Part shown: positions 21,834 through 33,143 of the stretch, in pieces
Layout of the letters: the number at the start of each line of letters is the position of its first letter
Position numbering within the stretch: position 1 is the stretch's first letter
From: Ancistrus triradiatus
Lineage: Eukaryota; Chordata; Actinopteri; Siluriformes; Loricariidae
DNA length: 64,000 nt
NCBI GenBank assembly: GCA_025084515.1
Contig: JAJAGP010000099.1
Location: forward strand, 372,001 to 436,000
Direction of reading: 5' to 3'
Program-made: the position numbers and the translations under genes
Notes under the pieces: generated by a model
What the model was told of the DNA's origin: nothing
Seen by the model: the letters and a program-made list of their open reading frames with translations, nothing else
The model's database searches: none

Positions 21834-23264
21834 GTGCTGCTTGAAAGTTTGTGAATTTTCTATATTTCTGCATAAATATGACCTGAAACATCATCAGATT
21901 TTCACACAAGTCCTAAAAGTAGATAAAGAGAACCCAGTTAAACAAATGAGGCAAAAATATTATACTTGATCAAGAATTTATTGAGGAAAATGATCCAATA
22001 TTACATATTAGTGAGTGGCAAAAGTATGTGAACCATTGCTTTCAGTATCTGCTGTGACCCCCCTGTGCAGCAATAACTGCAGCTAAACGTTTCCTGTAAC
22101 TGTTGATCAGTCCTGCTCACCGGCTTGGAGGAATTTTAGCCCATTCCTCCGTGCAGAACAGTTTCAGCTCTGGGATGTTGGTGGGTTTCCTCACATTAAC
22201 TGCTTGCTTCAGGTCCTTCCACAACATTTCCATTGGATTAAGGTCAAGATTTTGACTTGGCCATTCCAAAACATGAACTTTATTCTTCTTTAACCATTCT
22301 TTGGTAGAACGACTTGTGTGCTTAGGGTCGCTGTCTTGCTGCATGATCCACCTTCTCTTGAGATTCATTTCATGGACAGATGTCCTGACATTTTCCTTTA
22401 GAATTCTCTGATATAATTCAGAATTCATTGTTCCATCAACGATGGCAAGCCGTCCTGGCCCAGATGCAGCAAAACAGGCCCAAACCATGACACTATCACA
22501 ACCATGTTTCACAGATGGGATAAGGTTCTTATGCTGGAATGCAGTGATTTCCTTTCTCCAAAACATAATGCTTTTTTTTTTAAACCAAAAAGTTCAGTTT
22601 TGGTCTCATCCATCCACAAAACATTCTTCCAATAGCCTTCTGGCTCGTCCACGTGATCTTTAGCAAACTGCAAACGAGCAGCAATGTTCTTTTTGGAGAG
22701 CAGTGGGTTTCTCCTTGCAACCCTGCCATGCACACCATTGTTGTTCAGTGTTCTTCTGGTGGTGGGCTCATGAACATTAACATTAGCCAATGTGAGAGGG
22801 GCCTTCAGTTGCTTAGAAGTTACCCTGGGGTCCTCTGTGACCTCGCCAACTATTACACGCCTTGCTCTTTGAGTGATCTTTGTTGGTCGACCACTCTTGG
22901 GGAGGGTAACAATGGTCTGGAATTTCCTCCATTTGTATACAATCTGTCTGACTGTGGATTGGTGGAGTCCAAACTCTTTAGAGATGGTTTTGTAACCTTT
23001 TCCAGCCTGACGAGCATCAACTGCTCTTTTTCTGAGGTCCTCAGAAATCTCCTTTGTTCGTGCCATGATACACTTCCACAAATGTATTGTGAAGAGCAGA
23101 CTTTGATAGATCCCTGTTCTTTAAATAAAACAGGGTGCCCACTCACACCTGATTGTCATACCATTGGTTGAAAACACCTGACTCTAATTTCACCTCCAAA
23201 TTAACTGATAATCCAAGAGGTTCACATACTTTTGCCACTCACTAATATGTAATATTGGATCCCA
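21834..23264 (-). mobile_element. Tc1-like transposon, right end truncated
   Basis: The left terminal repeat is long (about 200 bp, 21834-22040), from cagtgctgcttgaaagtttg to the inner motif gagtggcaaaagtatgtgaa. The right end has the inner motif's complement (ttcacatacttttgccactc, 23220-23239) and matches the left repeat only through ggatc at about 23264; the outer 160 bp are missing. The IR/DR-type structure with transposase between is typical of fish Tc1 elements. The missing end would prevent normal excision. A diverged relative lies at 61925-62925. Confidence 0.85.
22117..23066 (-). pseudogene. Tc1-like transposase, one frameshift
   Basis: Two overlapping open frames together cover a full DD34E transposase. 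Starting at the Met of MARTKEISEDLRKRA there is a paired-like helix-turn-helix (HQSTVRQIVYKW) and a GRPTK AT-hook-like hinge, then VLWMDETKTELFG with the first Asp. A one-base shift follows at a T10 run (22572-22581 on the + strand). The second frame has VMVWACFAASGPG, MQQDSDPKHTS with the second Asp, and LDLNPMEMLWKDL with the Glu. All three catalytic acids survive. Length is near the family's 340 residues. I chose the MARTKE start because it matches the family; five extra codons lie upstream. The shift could be a base-calling error in the homopolymer. Confidence 0.85.
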
Positions 23265-23398
23265 ATACAACAATTAGTCTTGAGAGACCGATTAAACCAA
23301 TATCTGTGCTCAAGAGGACGATATTCAAAAATAGTGGAGAAAATGCCGAAAATCTTTGATTCCTGCATTAGAATTTGCAGCTCATAAACTGGGAGAAC

Positions 23399-23555
23399 TC
23401 ATTCATTCATTGTCTTAGCCGCTTATCCTAGTCAGGGTCGTGGGAGAGCCGGTCTAGGAACAACCTTAGACAGGGTGCGAATCCATTGTAGGGCACATAC
23501 ACTCACACTCTAAGGGGCACTTTGGAAACACCTAACCTAACCTAAAAAAACCAGA
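23399..23555 (-). repeat. SINE-like repeat (486-815 family), tail part
   Basis: 'tcattcattgtcttagccgcttatcc', a 'cagggtcgtgggag' stretch and 'gaatccattgtagggcacatacactcac', as in 486-620. Confidence 0.55.
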
Positions 23556-23698
23556 GTGCAAACAGAGACTGAATTTATATTAAATAAATTATGTTCATTT
23601 AAGTTCAGCAAAATTTAGGATGTCTCATTTATTATTAGTTTTATCAGCTGCAAAAAACCCAAATGTCTGTGATATTGGCATTATATAACAGCCATCAG

Positions 23699-24876
23699 CA
23701 GTGATAATTTTGACAGCAAATTTTAATTTAGTCTTTTGACTAAAATGTAATTTAGTTTCAGTCATAATTTAGTCTACAGCATCTTTAGTTGAGTAAAATA
23801 TGAAATGCAAACGTTGCCATATGTAAATGCTTCTTTAACATTTCCCTTTTAAAATTAAACATCTACATGCATGCACTGATAATAAAAGTATACATTAAAG
23901 TGGTTATAACTCAAAATTTCCACCATAGAGCTGCTTCACACTCGGTGTGGACATTCAGCAGATGTTCTAGAATAGAATCAAGCTGGAATGAATGATATAT
24001 TATAAGATCTAATTAAGATATAAGCTCAGGTCTATATGCATGCATTATAATGACATTATACAGTAAAGTGGTCACCAAAACTCAATTTCCTTCGAAGATC
24101 TGCTTCAAACTCGTTGCTGACCCTCATAATATATTGTACAATAGTATCAAGTTAGAGTAAATGATATATTATGAGCTTTATTAAACATATAACATCCGAG
24201 GGTCAGATATTTGTGTATACTCTATATGCATTTATTCATAATTACAGTATAAACGAAGTTATGTTACTCAAATACTCCTTAAATATAACATGAACACTGT
24301 TTAGACAAAGGTAAAATATATCGATGTCACGAACTGGAAACATATTTTAATCCCTACTTTAATCGCTATGTAGGTGCTGATAGCTTGACCGCAGTTTCAG
24401 GATGACATGCCTGCAGATGTCGTTTAAACTTTGTGTTTTTACCGGAGATTTTCCCCCACATGGTTTATAAAGAGTTTTGTTTACCTTAATATCAAATGAG
24501 AAATGTGTCCATATATCGACTCTCCTCTTTCTCCCAGCTGTTGATATTGTTGAGCTAGTACGGTCTTCCTGGGTCAGATCAAACGTCTGCGTCTAACCAC
24601 ATTACTGACTGGATCGCTACCCAACTCATCCCGCCTTTCCACATATACTCAAGTTATGATTGGATCATTTCCTAACTTGTCAGATCTGATTGGATGTCGT
24701 CTCTGCCAAACATTTTCGTCCCATTTTTATTCGTTGACAAAACTGTCCATTCATTTTGTCCTAGTTTTTGCCGTTTTTCATTCATTATAATTTAGTCATC
24801 GTCTTGTTTTCATCAGAAAAAAAGGGTCGTTGATGAAAACAATGACAAAAATCTTTCATCAACAAAATGAACACTG
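23699..24876. mobile_element. Non-autonomous hAT-like element with 8-bp target duplication
   Basis: The ends are cagtgataattttgacag and tcaacaaaatgaacactg, a CAGTG/CACTG pair typical of hAT elements. The flanks are GCCATCAG (23691-23698) and GCCATCGG (24877-24884), seven of eight identical, which fits the hAT 8-bp duplication. The 1178 bp inside hold no transposase but a degenerate direct repeat of about 170 bp (from about 23865 and 24033). It sits inside another older repeat whose halves are at about 23630-23698 and 24877-24960 (gatattggcattatataaca and aaaacccatatcggtcgagc). Confidence 0.75.
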
Positions 24877-24959
24877 GCCATCGGTCACTCTGGTCTCTAA
24901 ATATGAGCGTTGGAATCGGCGCTCATTAAAACCCATATCGGTCGAGCACTACTAGAAAT

Positions 24960-25832
24960 AACCACAACAATTATTTGATGATACACTACAGCACTGATCT
25001 AAACCGAGGGTCTGAGTACATAGTGTTTATATCAGTATCTGCTATACAGCTATACACATATCAATGCATGGACTTTGCATAAACAATGGGATTAAAACAG
25101 AAAGGAAATCTGACTATTATAGAAGATTTTTGAGCATATCCTTTTCCAAAACAGAGCAGACATACAGGACAGAACACACACAGTGCAGAAAATGTACCTG
25201 TGCTTGTTTAACATTTGATGCATGAGTCAGACTTGAAGGAACAGAATTTATGCAATATCTGCCGAGTGATGAATAGCCTGTGTACAATTTTAAATCGCCT
25301 CACTGCAAATTAGTTGGAGCTGATGCTGATGTGGATATCATGCTGGATATCATTTCTCTTGTCCTCTGGGACAGTGACGTTGAGATCTAATTTCCCAACT
25401 AACTCTGCTGGGGTTTGCCTTAGACAACCAGAGATAAAGCGCTATCTCTAAGAGATAAAGCTTTAAAGTCAGAGCTCGGTGTTTTTACAGAGATCACGCA
25501 GTTAGATCTACGAATGTGAACGAAAGGAATTAGTATAGCGCCTGATTTTTAGATACCGGCGAAAACAATGTTGGGGAATATCAGATCGTGTAGTCGAAGT
25601 CAAAAGGGTTATCTATGTCGCAGAGGCCCTTTGACAACTTAAAAGCTCTTAAACACTTCTTAAAAATGGAGGAATTTCCAAGAAGAAATGCAGTGTTTGT
25701 GACGTTTGAGTCAAATGACTTTTAAAACTTAAAACTTTTCAGACTGTACTGTATAATGTACTGTATAGTTCTGTCTTCCATTGTTATGGTATGCAGGAAT
25801 GTGGGGTAAAATGATTCTTGCAGTATTACAGT
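24960..25832. other. Intron, nothing recognised
   Basis: Unique-looking intron with some purine-rich patches, no exon and no shared repeat. Confidence 0.35.
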
Positions 25833-26093
25833 ACGGTGCAAAAGTATCAGGCCATTATATTATATTAGATTTTCCATAGTTTTAGCAGTGGTATAATGAC
25901 CACGTATAATTATTTCTCAGTCTCTTTATTAGGATACAACCAGAAAATACAGAAAATGATGTGTGCATTATTAAAAACAGCTTCTGAAAAGAGCATTGTG
26001 AAGGGACATAATACTTAAAATTTATGTTATATATGGTCATTATACCATTACTAAACAACAAATCTAATGGTGGCCTAAGACTTTTGCACAGTA
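25833..26093 (+). mobile_element. Short Tc1/mariner-derived element (family 'aagtcttaggcc')
   Basis: Left end 'acggtgcaaaagtatcaggcc', right end 'ggtggcctaagacttttgca'. Only about 260 bp; the transposase is gone. It directly precedes the duplicated block at 26098. Confidence 0.7.
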
Positions 26094-26097
26094 TTGT

Positions 26098-26366
26098 ATG
26101 TCTCTAATCTAGCATTCCTTGATGTCCAGACCAGTTGTAGAAGTGAACATTGAGATGCTGAGCACTCCTAATCTTAATGGGAGCTGTGACTTTCCATATT
26201 TAAGTGCGTATGCTTAATTTTCACCAAACTTACTCTCTAAAGGAAGGCATTTTCAGTAATAACATTCATTATAAATCTTAATGATAAGAGGAGGAATGTT
26301 AATTATATTGTTAATAAGACTTTCAGACATGGTGATACTTATATACCAAGATTAAACAGAAAACCT
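26098..26366 (+). repeat. Intronic duplication, copy 2
   Basis: Collinear with 20873-21141: 'gaacattgagatgctgagca', 'gggagctgtgactttcca', 'atgataagaggaggaatg'. The spacing between the copies is about 5.2 kb and both follow the same Tc1-like end, so either the pair is a segmental duplication or the block belongs to a longer, unnamed element. Confidence 0.75.
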
Positions 26367-26814
26367 CCAGGCAAAATAATTGCCTGTGTAATACTCTTAA
26401 CTAGCCAGATATTCAGATTCTTACTAGAGATCTTGATTTTTATTGACATTAAGGCAATAGAGTGGAACCCCAATTATCCAAACTTTCGTTATCCATACTT
26501 CTGCTGTAACATATGGGTATTTTTCCAGCCCTAACCCACTGTCCTAACATAACATCACAATCTAAATGATAACTGTCTACACCTTCCACTGTTCACTGTT
26601 CATAGTGGTTGTGTATTTGATATTGTAATGTTTATCACAAGAAGTAAAACGCATGCGAGACAGTAGAAAAGATGCGTACTCGCTCACATACACAGTGGTA
26701 ACAATGATGAAGGACAGTGCTTGTTAGAACAGCCCTCCTAAATGATGAGCAGGAAGTTAGGATGGCCAATCAGAAAGTCCCACTAAGTCTCCAGGATGTT
26801 AAACTGACACCATT

Positions 26815-27250
26815 AAACTTAGGTGAGTTTGAATTTCAATTTACAATGGGCATATGTTCCAACAAACCCATCAAGGTGTTTAATATATCCTGTATATATC
26901 ATAGTGTAGCCTACCTTAAACATGCTTAAACCCTTGTATTAACTTACAGTTGGGCAAAATCATCAAGACAAAGTTTACTGTATAATAAAGTGTTGAATAT
27001 CTCATGTAATTTATGGAATAATGTACTGAAAGTGAAAAACTAAAGCAAAATGGTTTGTCCATTAGCGCTGCCTCTCAGCTCAGACCTCTGGACTGCGGTT
27101 TCTGCTGTGTATTTGTGTGTATTATCGGATTCCCTTTCATAAAAACAAAAACTGTAAACCGAACCATTGTAAAATTGTGAGTGCCTGTACTGGAACCAGG
27201 TAGGGACTTTCCCATAGGAAATAATGAATACTGGGCTCACATTATCCAAA
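26815..27250 (+). repeat. Dispersed repeat R2, copy 2
   Basis: 'aacttacagttgggcaaaat', 'aataaagtgttgaatatctc', 'atgtactgaaagtgaaaa' and 'gtgtattatcggattccc', matching 36405-36690 in order. Confidence 0.6.
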
Positions 27251-27374
27251 AATCCATTATCTTAACCATATGTACTGAGGTGCATTCAGATGTTTTTGAG
27301 TTTGGTTTGTACATCACTGGCATCTGGTGGTTTTAAAAATAGGGGAAACACATATGTTTCTCTTTACATACACA

Positions 27375-28350
27375 CATACACTGTCTGTCAAAAAAAGCTA
27401 CTGTTTGGATTCAAATAAACAAACACTTAAGTGCCTTTGATTGGATAATTGCTACAGTGATTAATATGTTTAAGCTGGCAGCAGTTCTCTTAACCCCGAC
27501 TGATGTGAGTAGCGTTTCATTTATTAAACAGCCATGCTGGAAGACGTATCCGGAGGTCACAGAAAAGATGTTAGACAGGTCAAATTACTGGCTTGCATCA
27601 AGCAAAGAAAACAACTGAGGAGATTGCTGAAATGACTGGAATGGGGCTCAGAACTGTCCAACACATTATGAAACCCTGTAATTGTAGTGGTAAACTTCTT
27701 AGAAGAAATGCATTCAAATAAAAATGCATTGTGCCCAATTGCCCAGGAACAGATGTACTGAGAGTTGTAATAGTAAAACTGTGAATTGCTTGACAGTTTC
27801 AATGTGAATTTTCACAGTTTGACCATGAAATCCATGGTTCTACTACGAAGTTTTGATGGTAATTTGGCCACTTCATGGTTCTACTGTCAAATTTCATAGT
27901 ACAACTGTAAATTTGGTTGACTGTGAACTGACCATGAATTATTTCACAGTTTTACTATGAATTTTGATGGTAATTTGGTCACTTCATGGTTCTACTGTCA
28001 AATTTCACATTACATTGTTTTCCTGGGTGGTCAGGCTATGTGGCAATAAAATGAAGCAGCTGAGTAGATGAAGATAATGAATGAACAGGTTATTCCCATC
28101 TATTGAGTTTTTTTTCTTCCCTGATTGCACAAGCATATTCCAGGACAACAATGCCAAGATTCATCAGGCTCAAATTGTAAAAGAGTGGTTCTGGGAGCAT
28201 GAGGAATCATTTTCTCACATGACTTGGCCACCAGGTTCTGACCTTAAACCCACTGAAAGTCTTTGGGATGTGCTGGAGAAAGCTTTGCAATGTTGTTTGA
28301 CTCTCCTGTCATCAATACAAGATCGAAGGAAATGTTATGACATTGTATAA
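27375..28350 (+). pseudogene. Tc1-like transposon relic split by a palindromic insertion
   Basis: The left part (27545-27720) can be read in one frame as GLHQAKKTTEEIAEMTGMGL then RTVQHIMK, a Tc1 helix-turn-helix. The right part (28120-28350) reads FQDNNAKIHQAQIVKEWFWE, then LKPTESLWDVLEKAL. Here the second catalytic motif DNNAKIH keeps its Asp and ESLWD keeps a Glu near the third position. The two are separated by about 300 bp of unrelated repeat (27790-28020). Confidence 0.65.
27853..28008. repeat. Internal direct repeat in the insertion within the Tc1 relic
   Basis: 'tgatggtaatttgg' plus 'cacttcatggttctactgtc' occurs at 27855-27896 and again at 27967-28008, with inverted-sense 'gaccatgaaat' and 'ccatgaattatttcac' between. 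It looks like a small palindromic MITE. Confidence 0.55.
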
Positions 28351-28626
28351 GGCTGTTGGAACCAATGCGAAATTGCACCTAAAGGTGTTTTAAGGAAATA
28401 TTCCAGTGTGGGACCCTGCAAACCACTAGACAATTGCCAGCCAGTTGATTGTACTGTACTGAAAGGACCTGTTTTTACTCTCTGAATTTTGAGGTGTTGT
28501 TCTGCCTTCTGGTTTAATATTTAATCTTTATATTAAGTATGAAAAGATGAGCTCAACAACATTAGCATTCATTTTTATGCTTCTACCTAAACTTACGCCA
28601 TTTAAGGAACTGTCAGCTACCTAGCT

Positions 28627-29232
28627 AGACTTATAAACACATTTCCGAAAGTGAGTAATCCAATAACTGCACAAAATCTGCAATGAGTTTACATGCACTT
28701 GAATAATGAATTATTGGGAAACCTTCTGGCTCGGGCAATAATCGGATTTCTACTTTGCAACCAGCCAACAATCTCACAGAAGGATACAATGTAGTTTAGT
28801 AATTAAAGAATAAAATTCTTCATTTCCTCAAGCATATACTGCATCTCAGTCTTCTCAAACATGTTTTACAGCCATTTCGTGGGTGCTGCATTTAATTCAA
28901 GGGTTGCCAGAGCCCATGAGAGAAATAAGCAACCAGGTCTATGGAAATAAGCTCAAAAGAAGTGTCTTAGTATAAGGGGACTTGGCAACCATGTTTGATT
29001 CTGTAGCTGTTTTTGTGACAGCTCTGTGCACATGCTCAGACTTAGAAAACCGATTGAAATCGTAGTAAGCATATATATGCCCTGAGAAATCTGATAACTG
29101 AGGTAAAATACAGCTCTGTGTATCAGATTTATTCATTTGATTTGATCGGAGCATGCAGTATACATGACCACTTGAATAATCAGATAACTGCAGAATTATG
29201 TTTATGATCAGATTATTAAGTGCATGTAATTG
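28627..29232 (+). repeat. Dispersed repeat R3, copy 1
   Basis: Matches 49855-50372 over most of its length: 'tacatgcacttgaataat', 'ttgccagagcccatgag', 'gtctatggaaataagctc', 'cttggcaaccatgtttg', 'tatacatgaccacttgaataa', 'cagattattaagtgcatgtaa'. The ends carry 'ttacatgc...' and '...gcatgtaa', which suggests short inverted termini. Confidence 0.65.
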
Positions 29233-29869
29233 CACTCACTAACCTTACACTTACAAATTATCTACAATATTTACATAGATTGTAAAATAACAAGATGTGT
29301 TATTATGTAAAATGACTTGGTATTAGGCAGTGCAGGTCCAGTCAAGTCCCAGTGGAAAGAATGTATTACATGTTGAGAAGTCGTCATGTTTCCGGTCATC
29401 ACTCCCGGTGGCAGATGGTTAGGAGGTTCCATCTCTTTGAGAGAACGACCAAACGTGATAAAGAGACTGCATGCATGTAGTCAGTGCATAAAGGACACTT
29501 CCCAATAAACATAGGGATGTTTCCATATATACAAAATGCACGTGAATGAGCGTTAATCTTTCCCTCTGCTAAATCAGTGAGAGAGATTAAATCACTGAGT
29601 AATAAATCACCTAGAGATGCACGAGCTTCAGCAAGTATCTGTTAGTGTCGGGGGCTTCGAAGGAGATTTTGCACGCAGGCTGCTCTAGGAGTTTGAGTTT
29701 AATGCAGGAGTAGAGTGATACTGCTGTGAGATATTTGATTTGCTAAAATATTGAATTTCACCGATAACATTTAATTACCGCATTTAAATGAAGTTGTAAC
29801 GAGAAGTTGGCTTTCTGTGTAGTCTTATTGCAATCACCTGCTTTCTAGATGAATACAGCATAATAGTTT

Positions 29870-31110
29870 TAAACAGATCTGAATCTGCTTCCCAGGATGA
29901 AATTCAGTTTTCCCAGGTTCAAAAGTGGATCATTTCTTTGGAAGAAAGGAAAAATGTCCACACTTGGCAATATGGGTTTAGTTGCATTCAGCTTGGTCTG
30001 GTGGAGCAAAGAAGTGTGGTGTTATGTAATAAATGATGTCTTCAGTGGAATATGAGAGAGACAAAGGGGAAAGACTAATTAATCAACACAACATGAAATA
30101 CACAATGTCACACTTATGAATGCACCAATGTTTCATGTGTGATTATGTACATAGTTGGGTCTTTATATATTATATATACAGTAGGTTGTAAAATAGCATA
30201 TGGATTTGCCGCGGTCTTTCCGAGAAAATATACAAGTCATTTTCAGCAGTGATGTTTAGAAATAGCATTCTTTTAATTATTTAGGTGGTCGTGTCTGCTA
30301 TTGTTAGAAGTATATCACTGTTAATTGGCCAGGTCTGAATGGGTACTACTCTAAGAGATATGCTTGAGATCTTGGTATCTGTTGACATCAGGGTAATAGA
30401 TCTGTATAGTTTTTCAAGATTTATTAATGTTATTTTGGACAGTCGTATCTCTGGATATATCAGGGTCTCAGAATCAGATAACTATTCCAACAGAAAGGAA
30501 AACCATCCACTCTTGGCTACATAGATTTATTTGCAGTCAGCTCTATTGGTTTGGGCAACGAGGTGTGACGTTTTCTAACAAATTATGTAATCAGTGAAAT
30601 GAGAAAAAGAGAGCAGGGAGGGGTTAAGACCCATTAATCAAAACAACATCAATTCTAAAACCCATGTTTATAAATGCATCATTGTTTCATGCCTCTCACA
30701 TTAGCTTGGACTGATAACAGGTCGTCTGTTTCCAAGACAGTGTAAAAGTTGAAGCTACCCATATCAACCAATAAACAGCTTTTTTCCACCAGTGATGCTT
30801 TAAATAATGTTAAATTAGATGTTTGGGTGATTATTTCTGCTGTTGTTAGAGATGAAGCACTGTTAATTAGCCCAGTCTGGTCTAAAGAGAGAATATATAA
30901 ACAAGTCTGAATCGTACTTAAAGTCTTGGCATCTACTGACATGAAATAAGTGGATCCCCATTAATCTGAATGTGATTTTAAGGAAGAAATTCAGTTTGCA
31001 CTGGTTGAGCCACAAATAAGCAACTTAGGACACATTACGGTCTCAGACTGGCTAATTACTCTGGGCCAAAGTAAAGATCTGTGCACTTGGCCATATGGAT
31101 GTACTTAAAC
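29870..31110 (+). repeat. Degenerate tandem array, period about 545 bp
   Basis: At least two full units and a partial one. Landmarks repeat in order: 'gaaaggaaaaatgtccacac' (29945) with 'gaaaggaaaaccatccactc' (30494) and 'gcacttggccatatggatg' (31081); 'cactgttaattggccagg' (30317) with 'cactgttaattagcccag' (30858); 'tgcaccaatgtttcatg' (30121) with 'tgcatcattgtttcatg' (30676). No frame is conserved. Confidence 0.65.
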
Positions 31111-31558
31111 TACAAAAAGGAACTAAATTCAGGATGAAAATGCAAGAATAAAATGACAAATCATGATGTTAAGTAAAAAACCGCCTGTGACAGTAAACGT
31201 GCTTTTGGCCAGTTGTTGTACTCAAATTCAAATTTATTTCTACAGCATGTCTTACAACAGAGCATTTTCTCAAAGCAGCTTTATAACTATCTGCTCTCAC
31301 ATCCCCAACTAAGCAAAACTACATCAACAGTGACAAGGAAAAATTCCCTAAATGTGATGAGGAAAAAACCTTGGGAAGACCAAGACTCAAAGGGACCCAA
31401 CCTTGTTGTTATATGTAAGAAATAAGCTAACTTGCCAATTTGTCATAAACGAATACTGACAAGCTAAATAAAATACTTGAAATAGCAAATAAAATAACAT
31501 CTAGACTATAATAGAAAGATCATACAATATTAGATAGATAATATAAAACTATATAATA

Positions 31559-33143
31559 CACTGCTCAAAGAAATAAAGGGAACACTTAAACAACACAATA
31601 TAACACCAAGTAAATCAAACTTCTGTGAAATCAAACTGTCCACTTAGGAAGCAACACTGATTGACAATCAATTTCACATGCTGTTGTGCAAATGGAATAG
31701 ACAACAGGTGGAATTTATTGGCAATTAGCAAGCACACCAATCAATAAAGGAGTGGTTCTGCAGGCGGGGACACAGACCCCCATTCTCAGTACCTATGCGT
31801 TTTGGCTGATGTTTTGTTTCCTTTTGAATGTGGGTGGTGCTTTCACACTCGTGGTAGCATGAGACGGACTCTACAACCCACACAAGTGGCTCAGGTAGTG
31901 CAGCTCATCCATGATGGCACATCAATGCGAGCTGTGGCAAGAAGGTTTGCTGTGTCTGTCAGCGTAGTGTCCAGAGGCTGGAGGCGCTACCAGGAGACAG
32001 GACAGTACACCAGGAGACGTGGAGGAGGCTGTAGGAGGGCAACAGCCCAGCAGCAGGACCGCTACCGCTACCTTTGTGCAAGGAGGAACAGGAGGAGCAC
32101 TGCCAGAGCCCTGCAAAATGACCTCCAGCAGGCCACAAATGTGCATGTGTCTGCACAAACGGTTAGAAACCGACTCCATAAGGATGGTATGAGGGCCCGA
32201 CGTCCACAGATGGGGGTTGTGCTCACAGCCCAACATCGTGCAGGACACTTGGCATTTGCCAGAGAACACCAGGATTGGCAAATTCGCCCCTGGCACCATG
32301 AGCTCTTCACAGATGAAAGCAGGTTCACACTGTCACGTCTGTCACATGTGCTCAGAGTCTGGAGACGCAGTGGAGAGCGATCTCCTGCCACATCCTTCAG
32401 CATTACCGGTTTGGCAGTGGGTCAGTCATGGTGTGGGGTGGCATTTCTTTGGAGGGCCGCACAGCCCTCCATTGCTTGCCAGAGGTAGCCCTGACTGCTA
32501 TTAGGTACCGAGATGAGATCCTCAGACCCTTGTGAGGACCCCCATATGCCTGGTGCGGTTGGCCCTGGGTTCCTCCTAATGCAGAACAATGCTAGACCTC
32601 ATGTGGCTGGAGTGTGTCAGCAGTTCCTACAAGATGAAGGCATTGAAGCTATGGACTGGCCCGCCCGTTCCCCAGACCTGAATCTGATTCAGCACATCTG
32701 GGACATCATGTCTCGCTCCATCCACCAACGTCACGTTGCACCACAGACTGTCCAGGAGTTGGCGGATGCTTTAGTCCAGGTCTGGGAGAGGATCCCTCAG
32801 GAGACCATCCGCCACCTCATCAGGAGCATTCCCAGGCATTGTAGGGAGGTCATACAGGCACGTGGAGGCCACACACAATACTGAGCCTCATTTTGACTTG
32901 TTTTAAGGACATTACATCAAAGTTGGATCAGTCTGTAGTGTGTTTTTCCACTTTAATTTTGTGCGTGACTCCAAATCCAGGCCTCCATTGGTTAATACAT
33001 TTGTTTTCCATTGATGATTTGTGTTTGATTTTGTTGTCAGCACATTCAGCTTTGTACAGAACAAAGTATTCAATGAGAATATTTCATTCATTCAGATCTA
33101 GGATGTATTATTTGAGTGTTCTCTTTAATTTTTTTGAGCAGTG
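31559..33143 (+). mobile_element. Complete-ended Tc1-like transposon with TA target duplication
   Basis: Both ends are present: cactgctcaaagaaataaag at the left and 'ctttaatttttttgagcagtg' in complement at the right, each bordered by TA (31557-31558 and 33144-33145). Length is 1585 bp. The transposase inside is broken and has lost two catalytic residues, so the element is dead though its ends look mobilisable. Confidence 0.9.
31859..32884 (+). pseudogene. Tc1-like transposase with frameshift and two altered catalytic residues
   Basis: The start MRRTLQPTQVAQVVQLIHD (31859) opens an N-terminal helix-turn-helix (MRAVARRFAVSVSVVSR) and a basic hinge, then ELFTDESRFTLS with the first Asp. A frameshift falls around 32400-32510. 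The second frame has LMQNNARPHVAG, where the family has DNARPH: Asp changed to Asn by one G-to-A step. The last motif reads SPDLNLIQHIWD where PIEHIWD is usual: Glu changed to Gln. It ends in RGGHTQY and a stop at 32882. The upstream Met at 31802 lies in the 5' untranslated part and is unlikely to be the start. Confidence 0.85.

Noticed and set aside
22653..23171. 172-codon open frame on the + strand
   Set aside because: It is the antisense shadow of the Tc1 transposase on the - strand.
29870..31110. CRISPR-like repeat array
   Set aside because: Units are about 545 bp and strongly diverged, in a vertebrate intron; nothing like short identical repeats with unique spacers.
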